DNA of 64,000 nt, taken from contig NZ_FUYE01000009.1 in assembly GCF_900167535.1 (NCBI RefSeq), forward strand, positions 186,001-250,000, in the 5' to 3' direction. The stretch is from Prosthecobacter debontii (GTDB lineage Bacteria; Verrucomicrobiota; Verrucomicrobiia; Verrucomicrobiales; Verrucomicrobiaceae). The translations under genes were made by a program, and so were the position numbers. The notes under the pieces are model-generated. The model did no database searches. It worked only from the letters and a program-made list of their open reading frames with translations, and was not told the origin of the DNA. Shown one piece after another: positions 1-9,189 of the stretch; within the stretch, counting starts at the first letter, position 1; each line of letters starts with the position of its first letter.

Positions 1-1
1 T

Positions 2-415
2 CAGAAGCCCATGCAGGAGTTCAACGCTCTGCAGGATTACTTTGAAAATGCTTCGAAGCGTCCGAGCGAAAAGCCCAAGTCCAACTTCGGTTTCTTCAAG
101 CGCATGTTCAGCAAGGACTTCCGCGAGGCAGAAAAAGAGGCTTTGCGTGAGGAAGGTGCCCGCCGCGCTTTCACCGAAGCTCAGGGCAAATTTGAAACCG
201 TGTATGCCTCCGCTCAGCGCTCCATGCGTGGGGTGAATCTGGATGCGGATGCTCAGGTCAAGAAGCTGAACGAGCTGATCGAAGACAAGAAAGTGGCCAA
301 CGCTGAGGACCTGACGAGCTTCTTCGATAAAGCCCGCCAAGCCCTGCGCACCCACCAGGACGTGCTCGACTTCGAGCCAGACTCGGTCCCGCAAACTCCC
401 AAGGTGCAGCCGTGA
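2..415 (+). CDS. Hypothetical protein, C-terminal part (gene cut by window edge)
   Basis: The reading frame is open from the first bases of the window to a TGA at 413-415, so this is probably the end of a longer gene; an ATG at 11 is a possible start but no upstream context is visible. The product is strongly charged (many K, E, D, R), with stretches likely to be alpha-helical and no membrane segment or signal peptide in the visible part. The tail is proline-rich (PDSVPQTPKVQP). I do not recognise a family. A hairpin follows the stop directly, so transcription probably ends here. Confidence 0.6.
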   Translation, partial: QKPMQEFNALQDYFENASKRPSEKPKSNFGFFKRMFSKDFREAEKEALREEGARRAFTEAQGKFETVYASAQRSMRGVNLDADAQVKKLNELIEDKKVANAEDLTSFFDKARQALRTHQDVLDFEPDSVPQTPKVQP

Positions 416-417
416 TT

Positions 418-452
418 TTGGGCAAGTTTAGCTTGCTCAAATCCGTATTTTT
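418..452 (+). terminator. Candidate intrinsic terminator of the first gene
   Basis: Nine-base-pair stem TTGGGCAAG (418-426) / CTTGCTCAA (432-440) with one G-T pair and a 5-nt loop. A short T run (about 447-452) follows after a 6-nt gap, so it is weaker than the other terminators in the window. Confidence 0.45.
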
Positions 453-474
453 CTGCCACGCTTAAATCCTTTTT

Positions 475-1860
475 ATGGAAACCAACCCATCTGCCTCCTC
501 GCGTCGCGAGTTTCTGAAGTCCACCGGCAAGACCGTTGCCGGGCTGTCGGTGCTGTCCGGTATCACCCTGCCTCATGTTCATGCCGCTGGAGATGACACC
601 ATTGATATTGCCCTGGTGGGTTGCGGTGGTCGTGGCACTGGCGCTGCCAGCAACGCCATGGGCGTGAAACAGCGCACTCGCTTGGTGGCGATGGCAGACG
701 TGCAGGAAAACCGCCTCGAAGCCAGCTTCAACGGCCTGAGCAACAAGCACCCGGATCGCTTCTCCGTCTCGGCGGATTCGAAGTTCATCGGCTTTGATGC
801 TTACAAGCATGCCATCGACATGCTCAAGCCAGGTGATGTGGTCGTGCTGGCCACACCTCCAGCTTTCCGTTGGGTGCAGTTCAAATACGCCATCGAAAAA
901 GGCGTGAACGTCTTCATGGAAAAGCCCATTTGCGTGGATGGCCCGAGCGGCAAGCGCATGCTGGAACTCGGCAAAGAAGCCGAAGCTAAAGGCCTGAAAG
1001 TGGGTGTCGGCCTCATGTGCCGCCACTGCCGTGTGCGTGGTGAGCTTTTCGATCGCATCCAACAGGGGGAGATCGGCGATATCATCCTCGGTCGTGCGTA
1101 TCGTCTGCAAGGCCCAGTGGGCACCTGCTTTACGCTGCCTCGCGATAAAGAGACGGAGAAGAGCGAACTGATCTGGCAGATCAAAAACTTCCACTCCTTC
1201 CTCTGGGCCAGCGGTGGTGCTTTCAGTGACTTCAACATCCACAACATCGATGAAATCTGCTGGATGAAGAACGACTTCCCGATCGAAGCCAAGGCCACCG
1301 GTGGCCGCACGGATCGCGGTGACTACATCGATCAGAACTTCGATCACTACAGTGTGGAATACACCTTCCGCGATGGTAGCAAGTTCTGGCTGGAAGGTCG
1401 CAATGCCATGAAGACGCACAACGAGTTTGCCTCCTATGTGCATGGTTCCAAAGGCATGGCCGTCATCTCCACCGCCGGTCACTTCCCATCTCGTGCCATG
1501 ACCTTCAAAGGTCAGAACAAAGATCCGAAGGAAATTATCTGGCGTGGTCCGAAGCAGGAGCCCAACCCCTATGACATGGAGTGGGAAGACCTGATCGATG
1601 CCATCGTGAACAACAAGCCTTACAACGAAGTCGAGCGCGGTGCCAAAGCCAGCCTCGTCACCGTCATGGGCCGTATGTCCGCTCACACCGGTCAGCTCGT
1701 GACTTATGATCAAGTCGTGAACCACGACCAGGAGTTCGCTCCGAATGTGGATAAACTCACCCTGGATGGCCCTGCGCCTATCCTGGCGGATGCCAACGGC
1801 AAGTATCCGATCCCTTACCCAGGTGCCAACGGCATGTATGAGTATGTGGTGAAGGCGTAA
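475..1860 (+). CDS. Tat-exported Gfo/Idh/MocA family oxidoreductase
   Basis: Predicted NAD(P)-dependent sugar or polyol oxidoreductase of 461 residues. The N-terminus carries a twin-arginine signal (SRREFLKSTGK, residues 9-19) followed by a hydrophobic stretch, so it is expected to be exported folded with its cofactor. The Rossmann dinucleotide motif VGCGGRG is at about residues 48-54 and the family EKP motif (MEKP) at 148-151. An N-terminal Tat signal on this family is common in Verrucomicrobia and Planctomycetes, where it is linked to degradation of modified sugars; the substrate here cannot be read from sequence. The gene stands alone, with a strong terminator after it. A large antisense frame over it is a coding shadow. 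Confidence 0.93.
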   Translation: METNPSASSRREFLKSTGKTVAGLSVLSGITLPHVHAAGDDTIDIALVGCGGRGTGAASNAMGVKQRTRLVAMADVQENRLEASFNGLSNKHPDRFSVSADSKFIGFDAYKHAIDMLKPGDVVVLATPPAFRWVQFKYAIEKGVNVFMEKPICVDGPSGKRMLELGKEAEAKGLKVGVGLMCRHCRVRGELFDRIQQGEIGDIILGRAYRLQGPVGTCFTLPRDKETEKSELIWQIKNFHSFLWASGGAFSDFNIHNIDEICWMKNDFPIEAKATGGRTDRGDYIDQNFDHYSVEYTFRDGSKFWLEGRNAMKTHNEFASYVHGSKGMAVISTAGHFPSRAMTFKGQNKDPKEIIWRGPKQEPNPYDMEWEDLIDAIVNNKPYNEVERGAKASLVTVMGRMSAHTGQLVTYDQVVNHDQEFAPNVDKLTLDGPAPILADANGKYPIPYPGANGMYEYVVKA

Positions 1861-1913
1861 CTTTGAGTGATGTCGGTGGTGGGTCTCTCGCCACCGATTT
1901 CCCAACGATTCAC

Positions 1914-1950
1914 AAAAAAGGCACCGAGGTTTTCTCGGTGCCTTTTTTGT
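1914..1950. terminator. Bidirectional intrinsic terminator
   Basis: Perfect 15-bp stem AAAAAAGGCACCGAG (1914-1928) / CTCGGTGCCTTTTTT (1934-1948) with loop GTTTT. The T run on the plus strand and the A run at the 5' base make it work in both directions. It ends the upstream oxidoreductase gene and could also stop transcripts from the minus-strand gene ending at 2189. Confidence 0.9.
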
Positions 1951-2013
1951 TTGGAGGAATAATACCAGCCTAACGAAATGGTGAGTTAAATTTGATTCCT
2001 GAAATCAGGCTTG

Positions 2014-2147
2014 CCCCTCCCCCAACCCTTTCGCTTAGAGGGTTTTACCCCCGCAAGCGGGGTGAGGGGGATGTCTTCAGGCCCTTCAATACAGCAGCCC
2101 AAAGGACAGTTCCTCTCCCCGCTTGCGGGGAGAGGTTAGGTGAGGGG
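2014..2147. repeat. Intergenic palindromic repeat (CCCCTCACC / CCCCGCTTGCGGGG type)
   Basis: Holds a near-perfect palindrome CCTCTCCCCGC (2112-2122), TT, GCGGGGAGAGG (2125-2135), a second half-copy in opposite orientation around 2051-2070 (CCCCCGCAAGCGGGGTGAGG) and outer arms CCCCTCCCCCAACCC and GGTTAGGTGAGGGG. The whole is an imperfect inverted repeat. Elements with this consensus are widespread between genes in many bacteria; it is not coding. Confidence 0.75.
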
Positions 2148-2188
2148 CCGAGACGCGATGACTCCACCAACTTGAACGTCGTGAAGAA

Positions 2189-3352
2189 TCAAGCCTCCAC
2201 CTTCGTCCAGCTTGCATTGGCTTTGCTGGAGGCGACGACGGCTTCGATGAAGGCCATGCCACGCACGCCGTCTTCGATCTTCGGATAGTCGTTCTCGATG
2301 GCGGTCGGTTCGCGACCTTCCAGGCGGGCGCGGATGGCGTTGGCGAAGTTTTTGTAAACGTTCGCAAAAGCTTCCAGATAACCTTCCGGGTGAGCGGGTG
2401 GGGTGCGTCCTGCGGCAGCAGCTGCGGCGCCGAGGTAGCCGTTGGCGGTGCGATAGACCTGCATCGGTTGATCCAGCCACTTCACCAGCATGGTGTTCGG
2501 CTCTTTCTGGTGCCATTCGAGGCCGCCCTTCTCACCATAGACGCGGATGTTGAGGTTATTTTCCTCACCCACGCTGATCTGGGAGCTGTGCAGCACGCCT
2601 TTCGCGCCGTTGTCAAAGCGGAGCAGGATGTTGGCATCGTCATCGAGCAGACGGCCTTCGACGAAGGCGGTGATGTCCGCTGCCAGTTCACTGATCTTCA
2701 GACCGGTGATGTATTCGGCCAGGTTTTCAGCATGCGTGCCGATGTCACCCACGCAACCAGCAGCGCCAGACTTGGTGGGGTCGGTGCGCCAGGAGGCCTG
2801 CTTCTGACCGCTTTCCTCGACCCGGGTGGCCAGCCAGCCCTGGGGGTATTCCACCACGACTTTGCGGATCTTACCCAGGGTGCCATTGTGCACCATTTCA
2901 CGGGCTTGCTTCACCAGTGGGTAGCCGGTGTAGTTGTGGGTCAGGCCGTAGAGCAGGCCGGTCTTCTTTACCAGTTCAGCCAGTTGCTTGGCTTCATTGA
3001 GATCAAAGGTCGCGGGCTTGTCACTCAGCACATGGAAGCCGTTTTCCAGAGCCATCTTGGCGGGGGGAAAGTGAACGTGGTTCGGGGTGACGATGGCGAT
3101 GAAGTCCATGCGCTCACCTTCGGGAAGGGCGGCTTCGGCCTTGATCATCTCCTCATAGCTGCCGTAGCAGCGATTCGCTGGCAGGAAGAGATCGGCTCCG
3201 CTCGCCTTGGACTTCTCAGGATCGGAGGAGAAAGCGCCACAAACGAGTTCGATCTGCTGATCAATCGCGGCTGCGATACGGTGAACAGCTCCGATGAAGG
3301 CGCCGCGTCCGCCGCCGACCATGCCATAACGAATTTTCCGGCTCATAAACAA
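2189..3352 (-). CDS. Gfo/Idh/MocA family oxidoreductase (cytoplasmic)
   Basis: Predicted NAD(P)-dependent dehydrogenase of 387 residues without an export signal. The N-terminal Rossmann motif is [11 protein letters not shown] (about residues 11-21). The family EKP signature appears as DKP, inside [20 protein letters not shown] later segment [13 protein letters not shown] holds the histidine expected near the active site. The start at 3352 ([10 protein letters not shown]) gives the usual N-terminus; an ATG two codons inside is equally possible. It faces the large gene starting at 3551 across about 200 bp. It is not in an operon with the Tat-type paralogue at 475, and the two are distinct subfamilies. 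Substrate unknown. Confidence 0.93.
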   Translation of the reverse strand: MFMSRKIRYGMVGGGRGAFIGAVHRIAAAIDQQIELVCGAFSSDPEKSKASGADLFLPANRCYGSYEEMIKAEAALPEGERMDFIAIVTPNHVHFPPAKMALENGFHVLSDKPATFDLNEAKQLAELVKKTGLLYGLTHNYTGYPLVKQAREMVHNGTLGKIRKVVVEYPQGWLATRVEESGQKQASWRTDPTKSGAAGCVGDIGTHAENLAEYITGLKISELAADITAFVEGRLLDDDANILLRFDNGAKGVLHSSQISVGEENNLNIRVYGEKGGLEWHQKEPNTMLVKWLDQPMQVYRTANGYLGAAAAAAGRTPPAHPEGYLEAFANVYKNFANAIRARLEGREPTAIENDYPKIEDGVRGMAFIEAVVASSKANASWTKVEA

Positions 3353-3550
3353 TTTCTAGGGTTCTGGGGTTGGATTGAAAAAGAGGTGCGGAGTGTGGCG
3401 CAGACGCACGGGGCGGGTCAAGCGCAGAGCGGAGCTTTCGAAATCGGAGGTGGGCTGGTGGATTCTGTGCTGGGCATGAACAAAAAAGCCTGCGGTGAGA
3501 CTCGAAAAAGCGAGCGAGTTTCCACCGTTGTCCTACATTCCCCTTTCTCG

Positions 3551-6500
3551 ATGAATCTTTCCCTCCGTCCCGCGACCCTGCAGGCGCTCCAGGCCTTTCA
3601 CAGCCGTCGTCAGCGTCTTTTGGGCCTTCGTGGCTGTTTGGGGTTCGGATTGATCCTTTTAGGCGTGTGCGGAGTGATCGCTCTTTTGGATCGTGCCTGG
3701 CTCATGCCTGAGGGGCTGCGACCTTGGCTGAGTGTCGCCGTTTATTTGACCGGGGCCTATGTGGCCTGGCGAACTGCTTTGCATCATCTTTCGTTAGGTC
3801 GGGAGCTTGCCGAGACGGCGCGGCTCATGGAAAGAGCGGCTCCTTCACTGCGCGAGCGGCTGGTGTCGGCAGTGGAACTCTCGGATGGTCATGCGGCGGA
3901 TTCATCGGAGTTTCGTGCGCGGCTTCAAGACGAGGTCGCGGAACAGCTGAAGACGCTGAATGTGACGGAGCTTCTGCCGACGCGAGCTTTGAAGCCGTGG
4001 CTCAATGCCGCAGCGGTGCTCCTGGTGGTGGTGGCTGGATTGTCTGCGGTGCCGATGCTGCATTTTCCAGGATTCCTGCTGCGTGCGGCGGTTCCTTTTG
4101 TCAATTTCGCCCGGCCATCCACCATCAAGATCGCCATCATCGAACCAAGCCCAGCAGATAAGCGGGTGCCCTTCGCATCAGACCTGGAAATCGTGGCCGA
4201 AATCACCGGTGGGGTGCCTGAGGCCGTGATCCTGGAGACCGAGACTGCGGGGAGCAAAACCCGCCGGACAGAGATGGTGCGGAGCTATGAGACTCGCTAT
4301 GCAGGGCAGGCCGCTATCGGCCAGGGAGATGTGAGCTATCGCATCCTGGCCGGAGATGCCATTTCATCGTGGTTCACGCTGTCGGCCCGTGCTCGGCCAC
4401 GCGCTGTCGAGTTTGTCAAAACCATCGTGCCGCCTGCTTACACAGGCTTACCGGAAACGGTGCTGACGGAAGAAAATGGGGACCTCGAGGCACTGGACGG
4501 TAGTGTGGTGAAGCTCAAGCTGAAGCCTAACCAGAAGATTCAAAAAGGCGATCTGCTCATCAATCCTGATCTCGCCGATCATCCGGAGGCGGTGCCGATG
4601 ACGTTGGCTGCCGATGGCACTCTGGAGGGCGAGATTTCCGTTGTCTCGGAGCATGAGTCCTGGCGCAGTGCGCTGACGGCAGAAGAGACGGGTTTCACGA
4701 ATGAAGAAAGCTCCCCCTGGAGGATCATGAGCATTCCCGATTTGCCACCTGTGGTGCAGATCCTCGAACCCCAAGAACAACTCTCGATGATGGCGGATGA
4801 AACGGTCCGTCTCACTGGCAGGGCAGGGGATGATGTGGGACTGGCTTCCATCCATCTCACTCATGCCGTCAATGGTGCCAATTGGGAGGAGCGGGAGCTC
4901 AAAGTGTCGCCGGGTAAAGAGATCACCGTTCAGGAAAGTTTAGCGCTAGGTCCCCTGCAGGCAGGCCCTGGAGACGCGGTTTTGATCAAGCTAGTGGCCA
5001 AGGATCTCAAAGGGCAGAGCGCCGAATCTCCGGTGGTGCGCATCATCATCCTGGAACAGACGGTGGACCCGCAGCAGAGGCAGTGGGCGCAAGAGATGCG
5101 TCGATTGGCTCAGCAAGCCACGACTCTGTCCGAGCAGACCCGTGAGCTGAAACAGGCGGTGGATAAGATTCCCAAAAAGGAAAAAGACTCGGCCAAGGAA
5201 GAAGCCAAGTCGGCTCTGGCACGTGCGCAGACGGAACTGCAACAGGTCACAGAACGTAGCGAAGACCTGTGGAATCAGCTCAAGCAGGCCGCGACGACAG
5301 CGCCCTCGCATCTGGACAGCATGAAAGTGCAGCTCCTGGGAGAGAAGCTCCTGCACATGCGTCATGAGGCCTTGGCCAATCTGAAGAGTCTATCACAAGG
5401 CCTACCGGAAAATGTGGATGGCCTGCGACGCTCTGCCAGTGAGGCTCATGGAGATGCGGATGTCATCGAGCAAGCCGCACGCGCTTTTGCCACCGAGGAT
5501 AACGCCAAAGTCGTGGCTCAGATCGCTCAGCAGCTCAGTCGCCAAGAAGCTCTGCTGACCGAGCAATCTCTGGCCTCCAATCGCGACAGCAGCCAGCGTC
5601 CCAAATGGCACGAACAGCAGAGAGCGGCGGTGGTGGCCAGTGAAGCTCTGCGGCAAGAGCTGGAGAGCCTGAAGCCCGTGCTGGATGGCGGGCAACAAAA
5701 GCAGGTGGAGGAGCTGAAAAAGCAGATTGCTGAAACGTCGGCGGACTTGAGTGCCAGTCTGGACAAACCGGACCAGACCAAAAGCCCGGAGCATCTCTAT
5801 GGTGCAGCTGATAATCACCGGCAGCGTCTTGGCCGAGCCGCCGACACGCTGCTATCCGTGGCTGAGAATGCGGGTAATAAGGCCGCCCAATTTCGGGACA
5901 AACTGGCGCGTCAGGAAAATCCTGCCCTGGTGGCCCTCAATGATGCGCGGGGTGCCTTAGCTCAAGCAGCTGCGGAGGCGAAGGATCCCAAGCGTCAGGC
6001 CAAGACCGATCGGGAAGGACGCACGGCGACCGAACAAGCTCAGAAGAAGCTCGCGGAAGCGACCCAGCAACTCGAAGATCAAGCGGTGCTCCGCGAGCAG
6101 AATGCGCGGACAAACACGCAAGCTGCTCTCGATGCGAATCGCGCCAGCCGAGCCGCGGGCCAACTCGCCCGGGAGGTAGCGGATCTGCCGAAAGAGCAAG
6201 CCACCATCCAAGCAGTGCAGGCGAAGGTGGAGTCTCTCGCTCAAGCCACCCGAGCCTTGGAGACAGACGCCCAGGCGCAGACGGCGGCCGAAGCTATCGC
6301 CGAGGCCGTGGCGAATCCCGATCCCTCCGAAAACGTGACTCCTGCTCGCGCTGCGGAACAGGCACGAGCCGCCTCCGAGGCTCTGCGCCAGTTGCCCGAT
6401 CAGCTACGTCGAGCGAAGACTCCTGAATCTCAAGGATTGGCCAGTGCCTTCCAGCAAGCGGCAGATGCAAGCCGCCAAACGGCCGATCATTTGCAAGCTT

Positions 6501-8110
6501 TGGGGCGGCAGTTCGCTCGACAGCCCGGAACACCTATGGATGTCGAAGGCGGACGACGGCTGGCGGCTGAGGCCGAACAAAAAGTGGCGCAAGCCATGGA
6601 TGGGTTACAGAGTCAGACTGCCGCTGCGCGTGGCACCCTGGAACAACTCACTCCGGATGTGAGTGACATGATGAAAGCCGTGGCTCAAGACCTGAAGCAG
6701 ACACAGCAAAGCACTCAGCAAGCTGCGTCTCAAGCCGAGGCCAATCAGCCGGTCGACGAAGTCGCTCAAAAGGCGAGGGACTTGCAAGAGGAAGCCGAGG
6801 CCAACGCCGCGAAGATGGCGTCGCTCCAGGCAGCGCTTCGACAGGAAGCCAATGCCGCAGATCTTGAAAAAATGGATGAGAGGCAAATGGCGCGGATGGC
6901 CGATGTGGCTCTGGCGCAGATGCAGCAAAAGAGCCCGCAGATCTCTCAGAATCTCAAGCAGGCAGCGGAGGCCAGTCAAAGCCAGCCTCAGGCCCAGAAT
7001 CTGAATCAAGCGGCTCAGGCCCAGCAAGAAACCTCCGAGTCTCTGGATCAGTTGGCTCAAAACATGGCCAAGGTGGAAGATGGTCAGTCTCTCACCGAGG
7101 AGGAACTGGCTGCGATGCAGAATCGCGAGAAGGAACTTGGTGTCGATGAAGCTCTCGAAGAGGCCTATAAGCGCGCGCAGGAATTGGCTCAGATGGCCCA
7201 AGATGCCGGTCAGAACCCGGCGGCAGTCTTGGCGGAATTGGAAAAGGAATTGCCCAAGAATCCCGCCATGCAAAAGTCACTCGCGGAGCTTTCCAAACAA
7301 ACCGCTCAGGCGAGTGAGCAAGCTGTGTCGGCCGAAGCTCAGCAGCCCAGTAACATCGGTCTGGCCGCGGAGCAGGCGGCGCATGATCTGGCGCGTGTGG
7401 CTCGCCATCAGCAGCGCCTAGGACAGCAGGATGCGGCCCGGCAGGTGGCCCAGGCCAGCAGCCAGCTTCAGCAGCAGGCCCAGGCAGCGAAAGGACGTCC
7501 AGGAACTCCTCAAAAACCCGTCGGTCCAGAAGCTCAAACCATGGCCGCAGAAGCGGCCAAAACAGCGGGGTCTTTGGCTGCTGCCACACCGCCCGCCATT
7601 TCAGCCAATCCCTTTTACGATATCCAGGGAGCTCTGCTCGCGCAGGCTTTGGACCAGCTCGATCAGACGGTGAATCCCAAGCAGGCTCAATCGGGGCAGC
7701 AGGATGGCTCTCAGTCGGGTCAACAGCAACCAAGCGGCAGCCAGCAGCAGAAAGCTCAGCAAAACTTAGCCGATGCCAAGCAGAGCCAGCAGCAGTCCAT
7801 GGCCAATCAGCGCAATCAAGGACAGACCCCAGGTGCTCAAAAACCCGGTCAGCAGCAGGCCCAAAACCAAAATCAGCCTAACCCAAATGATCCTTCACAG
7901 CCTTCCGACAGCGAGGGAGGCAATCAATCCATGAAAGTGGTGGAAGGGGTCTTGGGGGGGGAATTGATCATGATCAATGGCGACTGGGGCCACCTCCCCT
8001 CCAAGATGGCGGCGGATCTCACGGAAGCGACGCGGGGTGAGGCGGCTCCTGAATACCGTGCAGCCATTGAGAATTACTACAAAGCCATCGCCACCAAGGC
8101 GAAGAAGTAG
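3551..8110 (+). CDS. Very large DUF4175-like membrane protein with Ala/Gln-rich coiled coil
   Basis: A 1519-residue protein. The frame is open far upstream, but that part is antisense to the oxidoreductase; I start at ATG 3551 (MNLSLRPATLQ). Two hydrophobic helices lie near residues 28-50 and 58-78 and a third near 155-175. Then comes a predicted extracytoplasmic beta-rich region (to about residue 480, with a VQILEPQEQLSMMADETVRL Ig-like entry). About 900 residues of A/Q/E/K-rich coiled coil follow, then a very Gln/Ser/Asn-rich low-complexity stretch and a short conserved tail (GVLGGELIMINGDWGHLP). This layout matches the DUF4175 proteins of Verrucomicrobia, often found near MoxR/DUF58/BatA genes; no such partners are seen here. 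It may have a structural or envelope role, but no function is established. Confidence 0.85.
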   Translation: MNLSLRPATLQALQAFHSRRQRLLGLRGCLGFGLILLGVCGVIALLDRAWLMPEGLRPWLSVAVYLTGAYVAWRTALHHLSLGRELAETARLMERAAPSLRERLVSAVELSDGHAADSSEFRARLQDEVAEQLKTLNVTELLPTRALKPWLNAAAVLLVVVAGLSAVPMLHFPGFLLRAAVPFVNFARPSTIKIAIIEPSPADKRVPFASDLEIVAEITGGVPEAVILETETAGSKTRRTEMVRSYETRYAGQAAIGQGDVSYRILAGDAISSWFTLSARARPRAVEFVKTIVPPAYTGLPETVLTEENGDLEALDGSVVKLKLKPNQKIQKGDLLINPDLADHPEAVPMTLAADGTLEGEISVVSEHESWRSALTAEETGFTNEESSPWRIMSIPDLPPVVQILEPQEQLSMMADETVRLTGRAGDDVGLASIHLTHAVNGANWEERELKVSPGKEITVQESLALGPLQAGPGDAVLIKLVAKDLKGQSAESPVVRIIILEQTVDPQQRQWAQEMRRLAQQATTLSEQTRELKQAVDKIPKKEKDSAKEEAKSALARAQTELQQVTERSEDLWNQLKQAATTAPSHLDSMKVQLLGEKLLHMRHEALANLKSLSQGLPENVDGLRRSASEAHGDADVIEQAARAFATEDNAKVVAQIAQQLSRQEALLTEQSLASNRDSSQRPKWHEQQRAAVVASEALRQELESLKPVLDGGQQKQVEELKKQIAETSADLSASLDKPDQTKSPEHLYGAADNHRQRLGRAADTLLSVAENAGNKAAQFRDKLARQENPALVALNDARGALAQAAAEAKDPKRQAKTDREGRTATEQAQKKLAEATQQLEDQAVLREQNARTNTQAALDANRASRAAGQLAREVADLPKEQATIQAVQAKVESLAQATRALETDAQAQTAAEAIAEAVANPDPSENVTPARAAEQARAASEALRQLPDQLRRAKTPESQGLASAFQQAADASRQTADHLQALGRQFARQPGTPMDVEGGRRLAAEAEQKVAQAMDGLQSQTAAARGTLEQLTPDVSDMMKAVAQDLKQTQQSTQQAASQAEANQPVDEVAQKARDLQEEAEANAAKMASLQAALRQEANAADLEKMDERQMARMADVALAQMQQKSPQISQNLKQAAEASQSQPQAQNLNQAAQAQQETSESLDQLAQNMAKVEDGQSLTEEELAAMQNREKELGVDEALEEAYKRAQELAQMAQDAGQNPAAVLAELEKELPKNPAMQKSLAELSKQTAQASEQAVSAEAQQPSNIGLAAEQAAHDLARVARHQQRLGQQDAARQVAQASSQLQQQAQAAKGRPGTPQKPVGPEAQTMAAEAAKTAGSLAAATPPAISANPFYDIQGALLAQALDQLDQTVNPKQAQSGQQDGSQSGQQQPSGSQQQKAQQNLADAKQSQQQSMANQRNQGQTPGAQKPGQQQAQNQNQPNPNDPSQPSDSEGGNQSMKVVEGVLGGELIMINGDWGHLPSKMAADLTEATRGEAAPEYRAAIENYYKAIATKAKK

Positions 8111-8114
8111 GGAG

Positions 8115-8177
8115 CTTGGTTCTTGGTTCTTGGTTCTTGGTTCTTGGTTCTTGGTTCTTGGTTCTTGGTTCTTGGTT
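8115..8177. repeat. Heptanucleotide tandem repeat, 9 copies
   Basis: Nine perfect head-to-tail copies of the 7-mer CTTGGTT, beginning four bases after the TAG of the large coiled-coil gene. No variation between copies is seen, which suggests recent slippage expansion. Because 7 is not a multiple of 3, length changes would shift any reading frame across it. The rest of 8178-8310 is plain intergenic sequence with no feature I can support. Confidence 0.97.
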
Positions 8178-8310
8178 TGCGAGGCGGTGTGGAAGGGGCG
8201 GGCGCAGGCCTCATCCGTAACTGGCTGAGACATCACCATTTCTTGTTGGTTTGTGACCAGTTGGGGCGGCGGAGTCTAGCCCGGCATGTGGACTGCTGAG
8301 GCTTCATGGT

Positions 8311-9117
8311 ATGTCCCCCCATCCCCCCTGTTTGAAAAAGTGGTCTGCCGGTCTGGTGCTTGGCTTGGCCCTGGTGATAGGCGTGCCCAAGGTTTCTTCG
8401 GCTTCGACTTTGCTCTTATCCCACACGGGAGCCGCCAATCCGACCACGGAAGGATGGACCTTCAGTGGAACCGTCGAGACAGGTGCCATCACCAATGACC
8501 AAGACAGTGGCGTGGATGCATGGCGGGTGTATGAGCAGGGTGGGGGAGTTTCCCATGCAGGAACATACAATAAGACGCTCACCACCACCCAACTTTCGGA
8601 TGCTGTCCTGACAGGGTGGACCATGGACGCTACGATCCGGTTTGTGCCCCCGGATTCACTGGCCAATACTCCCTTGAGCAACAATGCCTGGTGCACCTTT
8701 TTAGTGGACGAAGGGGTGGCTGGAAAACGCGATCTCTATGGCATCTACTTTGGCAGCGATACCTCCGGCAATACGCTGGTGAGACTTTACAGTTTTGGGT
8801 CCACCTACACCGTTTCTCCTGGCTACCACGACTATAAGCTTTCGTGGGACCCTGAAACGGGTTTGGCCTCTTTCTTCATCGATGGTGAGTTTAAGACCAG
8901 TTACTCCGGCACCACGATTGATAACACCGGCACGAGCCGTGTGTATTGGGGCGATAACACCACGACGGTGGCGGATGACGGGCGCGGTGCCCACTACGCT
9001 TACGTTGGTTTGACGGTGGGGACTGCGGCTGCCATGGCACCCGAACCCACGCGGGTAGCTTTCTTTGTATTAGCTTCGCTGGGCTGTCTGCTGCGGCGTC
9101 AACGCATGATTTGTTAG
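8311..9117 (+). CDS. Secreted LamG-like protein with PEP-CTERM-type C-terminal anchor
   Basis: A 268-residue exported protein. A signal peptide (about residues 9-31, WSAGLVLGLALVIGVPKVSS) precedes a beta-rich body typical of concanavalin/LamG-type folds (GWTFSGTVETGAI; YHDYKLSWDPETGLASFFID). The C-terminus has the three-part PEP-CTERM layout: APEP, a hydrophobic helix (VAFFVLASLGCLL) and a basic end RRQR. In bacteria with an exosortase this tail is cleaved and the protein is sorted to the surface; no exosortase gene is in the window. The start at 8311 puts the signal peptide closest to the N-terminus; ATGs at 8286 and 8306 are in other frames. Confidence 0.8.
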   Translation: MSPHPPCLKKWSAGLVLGLALVIGVPKVSSASTLLLSHTGAANPTTEGWTFSGTVETGAITNDQDSGVDAWRVYEQGGGVSHAGTYNKTLTTTQLSDAVLTGWTMDATIRFVPPDSLANTPLSNNAWCTFLVDEGVAGKRDLYGIYFGSDTSGNTLVRLYSFGSTYTVSPGYHDYKLSWDPETGLASFFIDGEFKTSYSGTTIDNTGTSRVYWGDNTTTVADDGRGAHYAYVGLTVGTAAAMAPEPTRVAFFVLASLGCLLRRQRMIC

Positions 9118-9130
9118 GTTGGAAAAGTCG

Positions 9131-9168
9131 AAAGGCACGGATGATGCAGTATCATCCGTGCCTTTTTC
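9131..9168. terminator. Bidirectional intrinsic terminator between convergent genes
   Basis: Perfect 15-bp stem AAAGGCACGGATGAT (9131-9145) / ATCATCCGTGCCTTT (9151-9165), loop GCAGT, then TT. It sits between the ends of the PEP-CTERM-like gene and the minus-strand dehydrogenase. Confidence 0.92.
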
Positions 9169-9189
9169 TTTGGGATAAACGGGAGGTTG

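Noticed and set aside
253-1905. 550-codon minus-strand open frame opposite the Tat oxidoreductase
   Set aside because: Antisense shadow; it also runs through the bidirectional terminator region and into the preceding gene.
1992-2288. 98-codon open frame over the palindromic repeat
   Set aside because: Runs through a known type of intergenic repeat and into the antisense of the next gene.
2390-3550. 387-codon N-terminal extension of the large coiled-coil protein
   Set aside because: It is antisense to a well-conserved oxidoreductase; the hydrophobic N-terminus of the real protein starts at ATG 3551.
8115-8177. CRISPR-like array
   Set aside because: Units are 7 bp and contiguous without spacers, so this is a simple tandem repeat.
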